Assembly: GCA_937899835.1 (NCBI GenBank)
Contig: CALCCE010000138.1
Coordinates: forward strand, 124,001 to 188,000
DNA from: an uncultured Flavobacteriales bacterium
GTDB lineage: Bacteria > Bacteroidota > Bacteroidia > Flavobacteriales_G > Salibacteraceae
DNA length: 64,000 nt
Direction: 5' to 3'
Part shown: positions 8,295 through 17,870 of the stretch, one piece after another
Numbering within the stretch: position 1 is the first letter of the stretch
How the letters are laid out: every line of letters starts with the position of its first letter
Program-made: the position numbers and the translations under genes
The notes under the pieces: generated by a model
What the model was told of the DNA's origin: nothing
What the model saw: only the letters and a program-made list of their open reading frames with translations
Databases searched by the model: none

Positions 8295-9879
8295 GATTTT
8301 CCACGATGGAGAGCGTCCTTCCGAGGAGCAGTTGTTGCGCTACGTCAACGACGAGCTTTCACCGGAGGAGCGCAATGCCGTGGAACGGTATTTACTCGAT
8401 TGCGATGTAGATGCAGATATGGTGGAGGGCTTGGAGCTGCTAAAGCAACGAGACCCCGGATACCCACAGCGACTGGCGCTCCTGCAACACCAAATCGAGG
8501 GCAAGGTAACAGCTGAAAATTCTGGCAATCGGAAATGGATTTATTGGTCGGCAGCCGCTTCAGTAGCGGTGCTCATCGGCATTGGCCTTACGTGGTTTTT
8601 GAACCCAACCAACACCCTCGATCGCCCGCAACTGGCCCAAAAGCAAGTGGAGCAAAAGGAGCAGAAAGTTGTACCAAAAGAAACCAGCGAAAGCGAAGAC
8701 CTGGCCCTCAAAAAAGAGATAGCTAAAGAAGAAGTAAGTGATTCGTCCAACTACGGCTACCGTTACGATCTATCCAATTGGGACGACACCGATACCAATA
8801 CAGTTGCCTTAAGGGGTCTTTCTTCCAAACAATACAGGGTAGAGGTGGAAGATAAAGCCTTGTTTTCCTTGGCTCCCTCTCCAATTGGCGATGCCAACTT
8901 GCCAGCCGGTTCTTCCTACCAAAACGATTTCGACAGCGACAGTAATGTCACCGCATTCACTGATGCAATTACCCTCAGCGATGGCTCCGGAACCGAGTAT
9001 TCGTATCAATGGAGCACTGCTTCTTCGATTGATAATGGCCTTGCCAACGAAGAACAGAAACGCCTTTACAATGATAACAATCAGGTGATTGATTCTTTGA
9101 ACGAAGGAGCCGATTGGGTAGCCGGTACTCCACAGGAGGGAAGCATCAGCCTGGACCAAAAGCCACCTCCGGCCACCTATTACAATGTGATGCCTAATCC
9201 TGCACTCAATGGTACTTATCCCGCATCGGATAAAGACATAGTACTGGACTCCACCGCCACCTACCAACAGCTCTTTAGCGGACAAGAAGTTCCTTCAGGA
9301 TTCTACGACTCGGCAAGTGATTTGGCCTACAATGAAGTGGCCACAAAAGAAAAGCAGGAAGAATTAGCGGTTCCATCTGCACCTGAGGAGGAAGAAATGG
9401 CGCGTGACGATGAGGTAGTGATAGCGGAAAAAGCCGAAGCGGAAAGATACAGTATAGGCGAAACCACCCCCACAACAACGGTGGCTGAAGCACCTGCCAA
9501 AGCAGAAGTCGCAGATGAGGTAACTACGACTACTACCAGAAGCAATGAGAATAGCTTGGATTTCGCTTACCCAAGCCCTGCCATTGCCTTGGAAGAGACA
9601 AAATCAACGACCATAGGAGCTACTGCACCGCAACCGAAACAACTCTGGAAGAAAGCCACCCAATTGGCCAAGGAGAAACAACACCAGTCGGTGCTGGATT
9701 ATTGTGATGCGCTTTTAAAACAACCGGATGCCAGCTATCACGACCGGGCAAAGTTGCAAAAGGCGAAATCGCTGATGGCGCTCGACCGTAAAGCAGAAGC
9801 CAAACCCCTTTTGGAAGAACTCTCCAAAAGCAACGGTCCACAAAAGCAAGAGGCACAATATCTTTTGAAACAATTTTAA
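8275..9879 (+). CDS. anti-sigma-factor-like membrane protein
   Basis: 534 residues. The first 60 residues (EEQLLRYVNDELSPEERNAV and a following YLLDCDVDADMVEGL) match the N-terminal anti-sigma helix bundle seen in Bacteroidota proteins encoded after sigma factors; a single Cys remains of the usual zinc motif. One membrane helix lies at about residues 90-107 (IYWSAAASVAVLIGIGLTWF). The long Ser/Thr/Glu-rich linker is probably periplasmic, and the last 80 residues (LWKKATQLAKEKQHQSVLDY) look like one or two TPR-type hairpins. The 20-bp overlap with the sigma gene and the topology point to a membrane-bound regulator that holds the sigma factor until an envelope signal arrives. Binding itself is inferred. 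Confidence 0.75.
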   Translation: MNDNWHKIFHDGERPSEEQLLRYVNDELSPEERNAVERYLLDCDVDADMVEGLELLKQRDPGYPQRLALLQHQIEGKVTAENSGNRKWIYWSAAASVAVLIGIGLTWFLNPTNTLDRPQLAQKQVEQKEQKVVPKETSESEDLALKKEIAKEEVSDSSNYGYRYDLSNWDDTDTNTVALRGLSSKQYRVEVEDKALFSLAPSPIGDANLPAGSSYQNDFDSDSNVTAFTDAITLSDGSGTEYSYQWSTASSIDNGLANEEQKRLYNDNNQVIDSLNEGADWVAGTPQEGSISLDQKPPPATYYNVMPNPALNGTYPASDKDIVLDSTATYQQLFSGQEVPSGFYDSASDLAYNEVATKEKQEELAVPSAPEEEEMARDDEVVIAEKAEAERYSIGETTPTTTVAEAPAKAEVADEVTTTTTRSNENSLDFAYPSPAIALEETKSTTIGATAPQPKQLWKKATQLAKEKQHQSVLDYCDALLKQPDASYHDRAKLQKAKSLMALDRKAEAKPLLEELSKSNGPQKQEAQYLLKQF

Positions 9880-9942
9880 GCGCTGGGTCCCGTATCGCTG
9901 AAATGCCTATTTTGGTAGCCCTCAACAGGGAATTGCTACGCT

Positions 9943-12099
9943 ATGGCCCGTAAACAAAAACCAACCCGACCCAAATCTAAACCGGCTCCCAAAGCGGCCT
10001 CCAAACCGGAAAAAACACCGGCTTCTAAATCCAAAAGGTCCCAAAAGAAGCCCCTTGCAAGTAGCAACCCTCTCGGCAAATGGGTTTGGCTACCCGCTAT
10101 TTTCGGGTGCTTGCTCTACCTGAATACCGTTCCCAACGAATACACCATTGACGATGGTTTGGTGTTGAGCAAAAACAAGTATGTACTGGAGGGAATCAGC
10201 GGCATTCCCGACATTCTTTCCCACAATTTCATCCACGGATTTCAGGGCACCAACGACGGCTTGTACCGCCCTTTGAGTCAGGTCACTTTTGCCATTGAAC
10301 AAAGCTTATTTGGCCCCGAGCCTTGGCACGGCCATTTAGTCAATGCCCTCCTGATGGGGCTCATCGGTTGGTTGATCTGTTTGTTTTTAGCCCGCTTGTG
10401 GCCTACTGGCCCACCCTGGTTTCCATTGATTGCTGCCTTGCTTTTTGTGGCCCATCCCATTCATACCGAAGCAGTGGCCAACATCAAGGGCCGGGACGAA
10501 ATGCTGGCCCTGTTGAATTTTTTGGCCGCCGGATGGTTTGCCTTGGGCTACTTCGATCAGAAAAAGGGAAAGGACCTAATTTGGAGCGGGGTATTTTTCG
10601 CACTGGCCTTGCTTTCCAAAGAAAGCGCACTCACCTTTTTGGCCGTGCTGCCACTCATGCTCTATTTCTTCCGGGAACTCCCTTTGGTGCAAACCCTCAA
10701 ACACGTCATCCCATGGGCAGTGGTTGGTGGTTTGTGGTTCATCCTGCGCACCTCCGTGCTCAACAGCATTGGCTCCGAAGCCGATGAAGGTGTTTTCGGA
10801 CTGCTCAACAATTCCCTCTTTGGTGCAGAAAATCTGCTGGAAGAAAAGGTAACCGCCATCTGGCTACAAGTGCTCTATTTCTGGAAATTGGTACTCCCCT
10901 ACCCGCTTTTGCACGACCACAGTTTCAACCAAATCCCGGTCATGGGCCTCAACAGTGGTAAGGCATGGTTGGGAATCGTCTTTTTGGCGGGCAATGGATT
11001 CCTTATCGTCAAATACTGGAAACAACGCCAGGTATGGCTTTTTGGATTGCTGTTCTACTTGGGTACACTGGTCATTGTCTCCAACTTGCTGTTTTTAATT
11101 GGTTCCACCTTCGCCGAGCGCTTTTTGTTTGCTCCCAGCTTTGGTTTTGCGCTATTAAGCGCTTGGATGCTGGGCAAATTGGTGAAGCGACCGCCTGGAA
11201 AAGGCGCTTTCGATGCGATGGGATTTTTGAAAACCAATTCGGTGTTTACGTTGATATTTTTGGGAATAATCGGCCTTTACAGCTTACAAACCCTGGTTCG
11301 AAATGCACAGTGGAGCAGCAACCTCGCTTTGTTTGAGGCCGATGCGCCCCACCTCGACAACAGCGCCCGTGCCCATTACAATTTGGGCAGCGAGCTCATG
11401 CGGGTAGCCCAATTCAGCGAAAACCCCACCCAAAAATCAGAGGCGGCACAACGTGCCATCAGCGAACTGACCCGTGCCATTGAAATTTATCCGGATTATT
11501 CCGATGCGGCCAACAACCTGGCCAATGCTTACACCTACAACAACCAAACCGAGCAGGCCGTAGTAGTATTGGATCAATTGATGGAACGCGATCCAACGTA
11601 TCGAAAAGGACAATACAACCGGGCGTATTACAACTACTCCTTAAAGCGGTACGAACTTGCCTTGCAACAGTGGAAAGCTTATTTAGCGGGCGATCCCAAC
11701 AATGCCAACGCCCTTTACGTTGCCGGAGATTGCCTGGGCAACCTACAGCGCTTCGACGAAGCAATCCAATACCTAAATCAAGCCATATCCATTGACCCCA
11801 GTATGATGGGAGCGCAGGTATTATTAGGACAGGCCTATGCTTTTAAAGGAGATGTAAAAAATGCGGTGGCGGTGCTTTCCAAGGCCACTCAAATTGACCC
11901 AAACAATGCTGGGGCCTACGATGCGTTGGGAATTGCTTACATGATTGGAGGACAACCACAAAAAGCAGTTGCACCGTTTGAAGCAGAATTGCGCTTGAAA
12001 CCCAACGATTCACAAACGATCCAAAAGTTGGCCGAAGCTTACGAAAAGTCCGGCAATCCTCAGAAAGCAGCTGAGCTTCGAAACAGGTTACAGCGATAG
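9943..12099 (+). CDS. TMTC-like membrane protein with C-terminal TPR repeats
   Basis: 718 residues. A basic, low-complexity N-terminus (Lys/Pro/Ala-rich, residues 1-45) is followed by about ten membrane helices and then by TPR repeats (roughly residues 460-715; e.g. ARAHYNLGSELMRVA, YSDAANNLANAYTYNNQ, AGAYDALGIAYMIGG). Membrane-domain segments with a DD motif (TIDDGLVLSKNKYV), RPLSQVTFAIE and HPIHTEAVANIKGRDE match the TMTC family (transmembrane-TPR proteins related to O-mannosyltransferases, GT-C fold; the DD motif in the first loop is the usual metal/donor site). Activity on a protein or glycan acceptor is therefore likely but not shown. It follows the anti-sigma gene by 63 bp and may share its transcript. 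Confidence 0.8.
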   Translation: MARKQKPTRPKSKPAPKAASKPEKTPASKSKRSQKKPLASSNPLGKWVWLPAIFGCLLYLNTVPNEYTIDDGLVLSKNKYVLEGISGIPDILSHNFIHGFQGTNDGLYRPLSQVTFAIEQSLFGPEPWHGHLVNALLMGLIGWLICLFLARLWPTGPPWFPLIAALLFVAHPIHTEAVANIKGRDEMLALLNFLAAGWFALGYFDQKKGKDLIWSGVFFALALLSKESALTFLAVLPLMLYFFRELPLVQTLKHVIPWAVVGGLWFILRTSVLNSIGSEADEGVFGLLNNSLFGAENLLEEKVTAIWLQVLYFWKLVLPYPLLHDHSFNQIPVMGLNSGKAWLGIVFLAGNGFLIVKYWKQRQVWLFGLLFYLGTLVIVSNLLFLIGSTFAERFLFAPSFGFALLSAWMLGKLVKRPPGKGAFDAMGFLKTNSVFTLIFLGIIGLYSLQTLVRNAQWSSNLALFEADAPHLDNSARAHYNLGSELMRVAQFSENPTQKSEAAQRAISELTRAIEIYPDYSDAANNLANAYTYNNQTEQAVVVLDQLMERDPTYRKGQYNRAYYNYSLKRYELALQQWKAYLAGDPNNANALYVAGDCLGNLQRFDEAIQYLNQAISIDPSMMGAQVLLGQAYAFKGDVKNAVAVLSKATQIDPNNAGAYDALGIAYMIGGQPQKAVAPFEAELRLKPNDSQTIQKLAEAYEKSGNPQKAAELRNRLQR

Positions 12100-12117
12100 G
12101 AAAGAAAGGGAAAACGA

Positions 12118-12133
12118 TTCGGTTTCAACCGAA
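12118..12133. terminator. weak bidirectional hairpin at a convergent gene junction
   Basis: TTCGGTT-TC-AACCGAA is a perfect 7-bp inverted repeat between the stop of the TMTC-like gene and the end of a small minus-strand gene. On the minus strand it is followed by TCGTTTT, and the stop codon of the small gene lies in its loop. The 2-nt loop is tight, so the real hairpin would open by a pair; terminator function is only likely. Confidence 0.4.
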
Positions 12134-12259
12134 AAGCACAATCATCAAGATCGAAATGAGGCAAATGGCAATGTATAACATTGCGAAACCTCCAATAGAG
12201 GAGTGAAAAAGGTTATTGAGAAATCCTTCAGGCTTTTCTTCTTCGTGGTGATCGGACAT
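12125..12259 (-). CDS. 44-residue single-span membrane protein
   Basis: A short ATG-started reading frame with an acidic and His-rich head (MSDHHEEEKPEGFLNNLF) and one membrane helix from about residue 22 to 43 (GGFAMLYIAICLISILMIV), ending LFG. The split between a soluble charged head and a clean hydrophobic tail, and the stop placed just before a hairpin, favour a real gene over a chance frame. No function is recognised; tails of this type occur in small respiratory-complex or transporter subunits. It is separated by 84 bp from the lipoprotein gene upstream on the same strand. Confidence 0.6.
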   Translation of the reverse strand: MSDHHEEEKPEGFLNNLFHSSIGGFAMLYIAICLISILMIVLFG

Positions 12260-12343
12260 GATGATCTGATTTTTGAATTTCCGTCTTCAAAATTAGAAAA
12301 AGACCGGCAACTAACCCATGCCTGAGCCTAATCCTTCACAAAA

Positions 12344-13132
12344 TCATTCTTCATCGGTGAAAAAGACCGAGAAAGTACCATTCACGGTAAGGTTCCCCAT
12401 GTTATCACTGAAGGTCGCATCGCATACCCGAAACTCATACTCATCCTCATCGTGAAGGATCAGATACAAACGTTGCCCCATGTCCATAGACAGGTTCAAG
12501 ACAGGAGGCCCCATGCCCGACGAATTTGGAATGGTGATCCTCACCTGCGCCAGGTTAGAACTATTGGAAGGCATATTATCGATCGTATAACTCCGCGAAC
12601 GATCGGGGAGTAACAGGCCGAAAAAAGTGATGGAAACCCCTGCATCTCCATTGTCGGCAAATACACTACGAATGTTGTTGTCGGCTGTTGTTTGAATTTC
12701 ATCTTCAGTAAAGTCTTCCGTACCGGAGGCCGTCATTCCATAGTAAGACAACTCATCGTCTTCGGGAGTGCAGGGAGGTATTGCGGGCAACACGCTTACC
12801 GTAAAGTTGCGCACGCCACTCACACAGCCTTCAATTTGCCCCCAGGTTTGATAAGAACCGGTATCTTCCATCACCGCAGCATTCAATGCCAGCGTTTTTT
12901 CCTCACTGACCGGCCCAGACTGAATACCGGTCATCCGCGGGACTAGCCACCGATAGGTATCGTAGTCGCCGTTATTGGTGATGGAAATAAGATCACCTTC
13001 GGTAACTTCGAAGGTGCCCGTAACCACAGGAGGATCGGAATACTCTTCGCAGAAGTCGGGACCTTTACAAGCGGTGATACCCAGTAAAAGTACCCAAAAA
13101 CAGAAGGACCATTGGCACAAAGATCTGCGCAT
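12344..13132 (-). CDS. hypothetical lipoprotein with Ig/PKD-like segment
   Basis: 262 residues with a lipoprotein signal (WVLLLGITAC, lipid Cys at 22). Residues 35-110 (SITNNGDYDTYRWLVPRM ... DTGSYQTWGQIEGCVS) have the strand pattern of a PKD/Ig-like domain; the C-terminal half is acidic with several predicted beta strands. No enzymatic motif is visible. A consensus promoter element (TATCTTTG) ends only 4 bp before the ATG, so the transcript would be nearly leaderless. It lies downstream of the repair operon (31-bp gap after pdeM) but is probably transcribed from its own promoter. Confidence 0.7.
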   Translation of the reverse strand: MRRSLCQWSFCFWVLLLGITACKGPDFCEEYSDPPVVTGTFEVTEGDLISITNNGDYDTYRWLVPRMTGIQSGPVSEEKTLALNAAVMEDTGSYQTWGQIEGCVSGVRNFTVSVLPAIPPCTPEDDELSYYGMTASGTEDFTEDEIQTTADNNIRSVFADNGDAGVSITFFGLLLPDRSRSYTIDNMPSNSSNLAQVRITIPNSSGMGPPVLNLSMDMGQRLYLILHDEDEYEFRVCDATFSDNMGNLTVNGTFSVFFTDEE

Positions 13133-13136
13133 AGAT

Positions 13137-13144
13137 CAAAGATA
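13137..13144 (-). promoter_or_regulatory. -7 promoter element TAnnTTTG of the lipoprotein gene
   Basis: TATCTTTG on the minus strand is an exact match to the Bacteroidota -7 element. A TTG lies 19 bp upstream as a candidate -33 element. The element ends 4 bp before the ATG at 13132, so transcription should begin at or next to the start codon. Confidence 0.55.
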
Positions 13145-13162
13145 GAATTTGTTAGCGAAGCC

Positions 13163-13819
13163 TCAATTTCTTGAAAAAGGCATTATTTCCTGATCAGTCA
13201 CCACAAAGATCCGGTCACCCCGTTCAGGTTTCACTGCCATTTTTCCGGTGAAGGCACCAAAGGCAGGTAAAACACCTTGGAAACGATTGAAATAGAAACA
13301 AGGTAGCGAAAGGTGTTGCCGTCCACGGCCCCTCAACCTTGCCCCGGGATGCCAGTGTCCAGCCAGGTTAAACCCCTTTTGGTGTGGCTTTTCCAGGGGC
13401 TCGTGCGTCAATAAGAAAGGTCCGCAAACGAGGCCACCCTGATGAATTTTTAAACCTACCCGTTGGTAATCTACTGGTGCCAGAATATCGTGGTTTCCAA
13501 TCACCAATTCGAAGTCGATGTGGGAAAATTCCTGCATCCAATGACCAAAACTTTCCCAGGAAGCATTGTAGCGGCTGTGAAACAAATCGCCCAAAAACAA
13601 GACCCGTTCCACTTTAAAACTGGCCACCAACTGCCCAAGTCGGTGCAGGTTTTGCTGCTCGGCCTGGCGGGGAACAGCAATTCCTTCTTTGCGAAAATGA
13701 GCCGCTTTACCCAAGTGCAGGTCGGCCAACATTAAGGTATTTTCACGGGGCCAAAACAGCCCTTTCAATGGATGTAACCACAATTGTTCTCCGGCTACTT
13801 CCGCTTCGAGTGGAGTCAT
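13163..13819 (-). CDS. pdeM: ligase-associated DNA damage response endonuclease PdeM
   Basis: A 218-residue calcineurin-like phosphoesterase with all metal motifs: DLH (Asp33, His35), GDLFHS (77-82), GNHD (108-111), a THEP segment and AGHWHPG near residue 156. PdeM family members are encoded with a ligase, helicase and exonuclease and are thought to process DNA ends during damage repair. It is the last gene of the four-gene operon here; its ATG overlaps the helicase stop by 4 bp. No signal peptide, cytoplasmic. Confidence 0.9.
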   Translation of the reverse strand: MTPLEAEVAGEQLWLHPLKGLFWPRENTLMLADLHLGKAAHFRKEGIAVPRQAEQQNLHRLGQLVASFKVERVLFLGDLFHSRYNASWESFGHWMQEFSHIDFELVIGNHDILAPVDYQRVGLKIHQGGLVCGPFLLTHEPLEKPHQKGFNLAGHWHPGARLRGRGRQHLSLPCFYFNRFQGVLPAFGAFTGKMAVKPERGDRIFVVTDQEIMPFSRN

Positions 13820-16275
13820 ACTTCCAATTTCAACTTCATCTTTCGAATGCGGTCTTCGAGCTTTTCGGTGCTCATACGCTCCCGCAATCGATCCACCATC
13901 AAAGGAAAGGAAAAGGGCGTAAACTGTCGAGGTTCGGTAAGAATGATCTTTTGCTTGCTGATGCGAACCAAGGCTTTGCGCATGCGGGTTTCTTCCAATT
14001 GAAATTCGAGCACTTCATCAAAAGCCTGCCGCAGTAAGAGGTTGGACGGTTCGTAATCGTGAAAAACCTCAAAAAACAGCTGGGAAGAACTTTGAATGTG
14101 CCGGTCTTTTTTGAATTTGCCTGGATAGCCCTTAAAAATGAGCCCTGAAATGCTGGCGATGTCTCGAAATTTTCGACGGGCCATTTCCGTCGAATTCACG
14201 CTGGCGTTGATGTCGTCGAACAGGTGGTCGGGCGATAAGATATCGGTGTCAATGGCATCTTCAATAGGAATTTCCTGATCGGAAAGCAACTCAAACCCAT
14301 AATCGTTCAAGGCAATGGAAAAGGTGATGGGTTGCAACAAAGAAATGCGGTAGGCCATCAAAAAGGCCAGGCCTTCATGCACATTTCTACCTTCAAACGG
14401 ATACATGAAAACGTGATAACCCTCCCGGGTTTTCATTTTTTCAATCAAAAATTCGTCCTTCCCGGGCACGTGACTCAACTCTTGCTGCTTTTCTACCAGG
14501 GGCATCACCGTTTGCATTTCTATCTCCTTGGTGCCGCCCATCATGGCTTGGTTCAGTTTGAACCGCAGCATTTCCGACATCTGAGAAGAAAGGGGCATTC
14601 GGGAGCCCATCCAGCTGGGCACGGCTCCGGCCTTTTTGTCACTGCGCCTCACCTGGGCCGCATTTTCTTTCACCCGTACCAGCTCCAAATTACGACCGGC
14701 GTACCAAAAAATATCTCCGGGAGAAAGCCTGGAAACAAAATACTCCTCGATCGTACCCAAACGACTGCCGTTGAGCATTTTCACAATCATCAATTGATCG
14801 CTCACAATCGTTCCGATGTTGAGCCGATGACGCAAGGCTACCCTTCGGCTGGTCACCTGAAACTTACCATCCGGTGCCACTTCTACTTTGTGAAACTCAT
14901 CGTAATGGTTGAGCGACTCGCCACCGTGGGTAATGAAGGCCAACAACCAAGACCATTCGGCCTCAGTAAGTCCTTGGTAGCAAAAGGTAGACTGAATTTC
15001 TTTGAACAGCACTTGGGGGTAAAACCCTTCAGAAACCGCGAGGGTAATGAGGTATTGCACCAACACATCGAACGAGCGCACGTAGGGCTGTCGGTGTTCC
15101 AAAAATTGTTCGTCCATGGCCTGCTGCAAGGCGGCAGACTCTACGAGCTCCAGGCTGTTGGTGGGTAAAAAGTGGATGCAGCTGGTAGCCCCGGGCTGGT
15201 GACCGCTCCTGCCCGCACGTTGCAAAAACCGGGCGACTCCCTTCGGACTACCGATTTGCACAATCGTTTCCACCGGTCGAAAATCCACCCCAAGGTCGAG
15301 GCTTGAGGTGCATACCACTGCCCGCAAACGCTCTCCGTGTAATTCTGCCTCCACCCAATGGCGCAACTTCTTGTCAATGGATCCGTGGTGCATGGCCATC
15401 ATTCCGGCCAGCGAAGGGTCGGTTTCCAACAGCCGCTGGTACCAAATTTCGGCTTGGGCACGGGTATTGGTGAATATGAGGGTGGTTTTGCTGCCGTGAA
15501 TGATGGGCAACACCTTTTCCAGCATCTTGAGGCCAATATGGCCGGCCCAAGGAAACTTTTCAATCTCGTCGGGCAGCATGGTCACTACCTCGATCTTTTT
15601 CTGAATGTTGGCTTTGACCAAGGCAATGGAGCTGGGTGCGTGGGCATTGCCCAACAACACTTCCAACGCTTCGTCGAGGTTGCCAATGGTAGCCGAAATG
15701 CCCCAAATCCGCAGGTTGGGCCGCATGGCTTTGAAACGGGAAAGCGCCAATTCTACTTGCACCGCGCGCTTGGTGCCCAAGAGTTCGTGCCACTCGTCGG
15801 CCACAAAAGCCTGCAGCTTGCGAAACAAACGTGGGTATTGCTTCTGGGCCAGGATCAAATGCAGGCTTTCGGGAGTAGTGATCAAGATTTCTGGCATCGA
15901 CTTTTTCTGCCGGTTTTTCACCGAAGAGGAAGAATCGCCCGTGCGCACTTCAATGCGCCAATTGAGGCCCAGTCCTTCGCAAAGGGTTTTGGCCGAGAAT
16001 TCTATTTCTTTGGTCAGGGCCCGGATGGGAGCAATCCAAATCAGTTGCAAGCCCGAATCGTAGCGTTCCTGGTAATCTTTGGGATACCTGCGGATAAAAT
16101 CCAGCATTACAGGCACCAGCAACGCATAGGTTTTTCCTGAGCCCGTAGGCGCGTTGAGCATGCCGTGTCTGCCGGCGAGGAAGTGCCGCCAGGTTTCGTA
16201 CTGAAACTTCATGGGTTTCCAACCGCGTTGGGCAAACCAGCCCTCGGCAATGCCCAGCAACTCGCTCCGTTTCAT
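13816..16275 (-). CDS. ligase-associated DNA damage response DEXH box helicase (Lhr-like)
   Basis: 819 residues. Walker A APTGSGKT (42-49), motif Ib TTPES (133-137), DEWH box (160-163), SAT (ISATIG) and motif VI QRAGRSGHQPG identify a superfamily 2 helicase of the Lhr type; the long C-terminal half carries the Lhr winged-helix/beta-barrel and DUF4145-free tail (LSPGDIFWYAGRNLELVRV). It is the shorter Lhr form linked to the bacterial ATP-dependent ligase cluster, and should unwind or remodel DNA at lesions with its three partners. Start and stop overlap both neighbours by 4 bp (ATGA-type coupling), so the proteins are made in step. Confidence 0.92.
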   Translation of the reverse strand: MKRSELLGIAEGWFAQRGWKPMKFQYETWRHFLAGRHGMLNAPTGSGKTYALLVPVMLDFIRRYPKDYQERYDSGLQLIWIAPIRALTKEIEFSAKTLCEGLGLNWRIEVRTGDSSSSVKNRQKKSMPEILITTPESLHLILAQKQYPRLFRKLQAFVADEWHELLGTKRAVQVELALSRFKAMRPNLRIWGISATIGNLDEALEVLLGNAHAPSSIALVKANIQKKIEVVTMLPDEIEKFPWAGHIGLKMLEKVLPIIHGSKTTLIFTNTRAQAEIWYQRLLETDPSLAGMMAMHHGSIDKKLRHWVEAELHGERLRAVVCTSSLDLGVDFRPVETIVQIGSPKGVARFLQRAGRSGHQPGATSCIHFLPTNSLELVESAALQQAMDEQFLEHRQPYVRSFDVLVQYLITLAVSEGFYPQVLFKEIQSTFCYQGLTEAEWSWLLAFITHGGESLNHYDEFHKVEVAPDGKFQVTSRRVALRHRLNIGTIVSDQLMIVKMLNGSRLGTIEEYFVSRLSPGDIFWYAGRNLELVRVKENAAQVRRSDKKAGAVPSWMGSRMPLSSQMSEMLRFKLNQAMMGGTKEIEMQTVMPLVEKQQELSHVPGKDEFLIEKMKTREGYHVFMYPFEGRNVHEGLAFLMAYRISLLQPITFSIALNDYGFELLSDQEIPIEDAIDTDILSPDHLFDDINASVNSTEMARRKFRDIASISGLIFKGYPGKFKKDRHIQSSSQLFFEVFHDYEPSNLLLRQAFDEVLEFQLEETRMRKALVRISKQKIILTEPRQFTPFSFPLMVDRLRERMSTEKLEDRIRKMKLKLEV

Positions 16276-17870
16276 CCGCCGTATTCGTTGAGGAGTTGGT
16301 GCAGATCACTTAGGGTGTTGGCTTCTGCCGCTGGTTTGTCCAACCGCCAGCGGTTCATGCGTGGAAAGCGCAACGCTACACCCGATTTGTGGCGGGTAGA
16401 CCGGTTGATGCCTTCAAAAGCAATTTCAAATACCAATTCGGGGTTCACACTGCGTACCGGGCCAAAACGGTCGATGGTATTTTTTTTCACAAATGCATCT
16501 ACCTCACGAATCTCTTTATCGGTGAGCCCGGAGTAGGCTTTCGTAAAGGGCACCAACGCTTCCCCATCCCACACGGCAAACGTGTAATCGGTATAAAGAT
16601 TAGCCCTCCGGCCGTGACCGCGCATGGCGTAAATCATCACCGCATCGATCATCAGTGGGTCCACCTTCCATTTCCACCAGGCTCCTTTTTTCCGTCCCAC
16701 TTCGTAAATGGAATCTTTGCGTTTGAGCATCAGCCCCTCGCAATGCATTTCCCGGGAACGGGCCCGCTCGGCCACCAATTGAGACCAATCCTTGAAGGAC
16801 AAGACTTCTGAAAGGTGCAAAACATCGGTTTTGCCTTTTACCTCGGCTACCAATTGCTCCAACTTTTCCCGCCGGTAGCGCATGGGTTGGTGGCGCAGGT
16901 CTTGACCATCCGCCTCCAGCAAATCATAAGCAACCAATACCACCGGAGCTTTTTGCAACACATTTCGGGTCACATTTTTTCGGCCAATACGGGTTTGGAG
17001 ATCGTTAAACGCCAGTGGCGCACCGTCTTTGTAAGGAAGGATTTCACCGTCTAATACAGTGCCGTCGGGCAGCAACTGCCGCAAAATTTCAAATTCCGGA
17101 AATTTATCGGTCACCAATTCTTCGCCCCGCGACCACACAAAGAGTTCTCCGCCCCGCTGAATCACCTGGCCCCTGATACCGTCCCATTTGCGCTCAGCTT
17201 GCCATTCTTCTGGCACCCCCAGGTTTTCCGGAGCCTCTTCCAAGGCATAGGCAAGGTAAAAAGGATAAGGACGAGAACGGTTGTCGTCTGGATTTTCGGC
17301 CAGCACCAGGTCGTTGAAGCTGGTGTCTACAGGCGACCAATTGCCCATGAGCCGGTGCGCCAGCAGATTTTCTTCCAATCCGGTGTAGCGGGCGAGGGCC
17401 CGCACCATCAGTTTTTGACTCACACCTACCCGAAAACCTCCCGTGATGAGTTTGTTGAAAACAAAGCGTTCACTGGCGTCCATGCTGTCCCAGGTAGTCA
17501 AGATCAGTTCCTTTTTCTCATCGTCTTCTTTTCCATCGAGGTTTCGAATGAAAGTGATCCAATAAGTGAGGTTTTCTTGCTGGGTAGAATGGTTTTGAGG
17601 ATGCAGGTTGGCAATGGTTTCCGCCAAATCCCCCACTACGTGATAGGAGTCTTCAAAAAGCCATAAGGGAATGTTGGCAACTTCAGCCCCCCACTCGCGC
17701 AACAGGCTGGTGCGCACGGTGCGCTTGGGTCGTTTCCCCGCCAGCAAGGCAATGGCCCACAGTTTGTCTTCGTCGGAAGCCTCGGCAAAAAACTCGTGCA
17801 AAGCCCCAACTTTAAGGTTGATCTTGGTGGTTTGATCCAACCGCCGAAAGAGTTGTGCAAACTGCCTCAT
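16272..17870 (-). CDS. ATP-dependent DNA ligase (repair type)
   Basis: 532 residues. An N-terminal DNA-binding helical domain (1-200) precedes the adenylation domain with the nucleotidyl-lysine motif KWDG (Lys228), motif III (VLDGEILPY), motif IV (CEGLMLKRKDSIYEVGRK), motif V (WWKWK) and a C-terminal OB fold. It joins nicks with ATP, unlike the NAD-dependent replicative LigA, and in this operon is the namesake of the ligase-associated repair set. Its ATG overlaps the upstream exonuclease stop by 4 bp. Confidence 0.92.
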   Translation of the reverse strand: MRQFAQLFRRLDQTTKINLKVGALHEFFAEASDEDKLWAIALLAGKRPKRTVRTSLLREWGAEVANIPLWLFEDSYHVVGDLAETIANLHPQNHSTQQENLTYWITFIRNLDGKEDDEKKELILTTWDSMDASERFVFNKLITGGFRVGVSQKLMVRALARYTGLEENLLAHRLMGNWSPVDTSFNDLVLAENPDDNRSRPYPFYLAYALEEAPENLGVPEEWQAERKWDGIRGQVIQRGGELFVWSRGEELVTDKFPEFEILRQLLPDGTVLDGEILPYKDGAPLAFNDLQTRIGRKNVTRNVLQKAPVVLVAYDLLEADGQDLRHQPMRYRREKLEQLVAEVKGKTDVLHLSEVLSFKDWSQLVAERARSREMHCEGLMLKRKDSIYEVGRKKGAWWKWKVDPLMIDAVMIYAMRGHGRRANLYTDYTFAVWDGEALVPFTKAYSGLTDKEIREVDAFVKKNTIDRFGPVRSVNPELVFEIAFEGINRSTRHKSGVALRFPRMNRWRLDKPAAEANTLSDLHQLLNEYGG

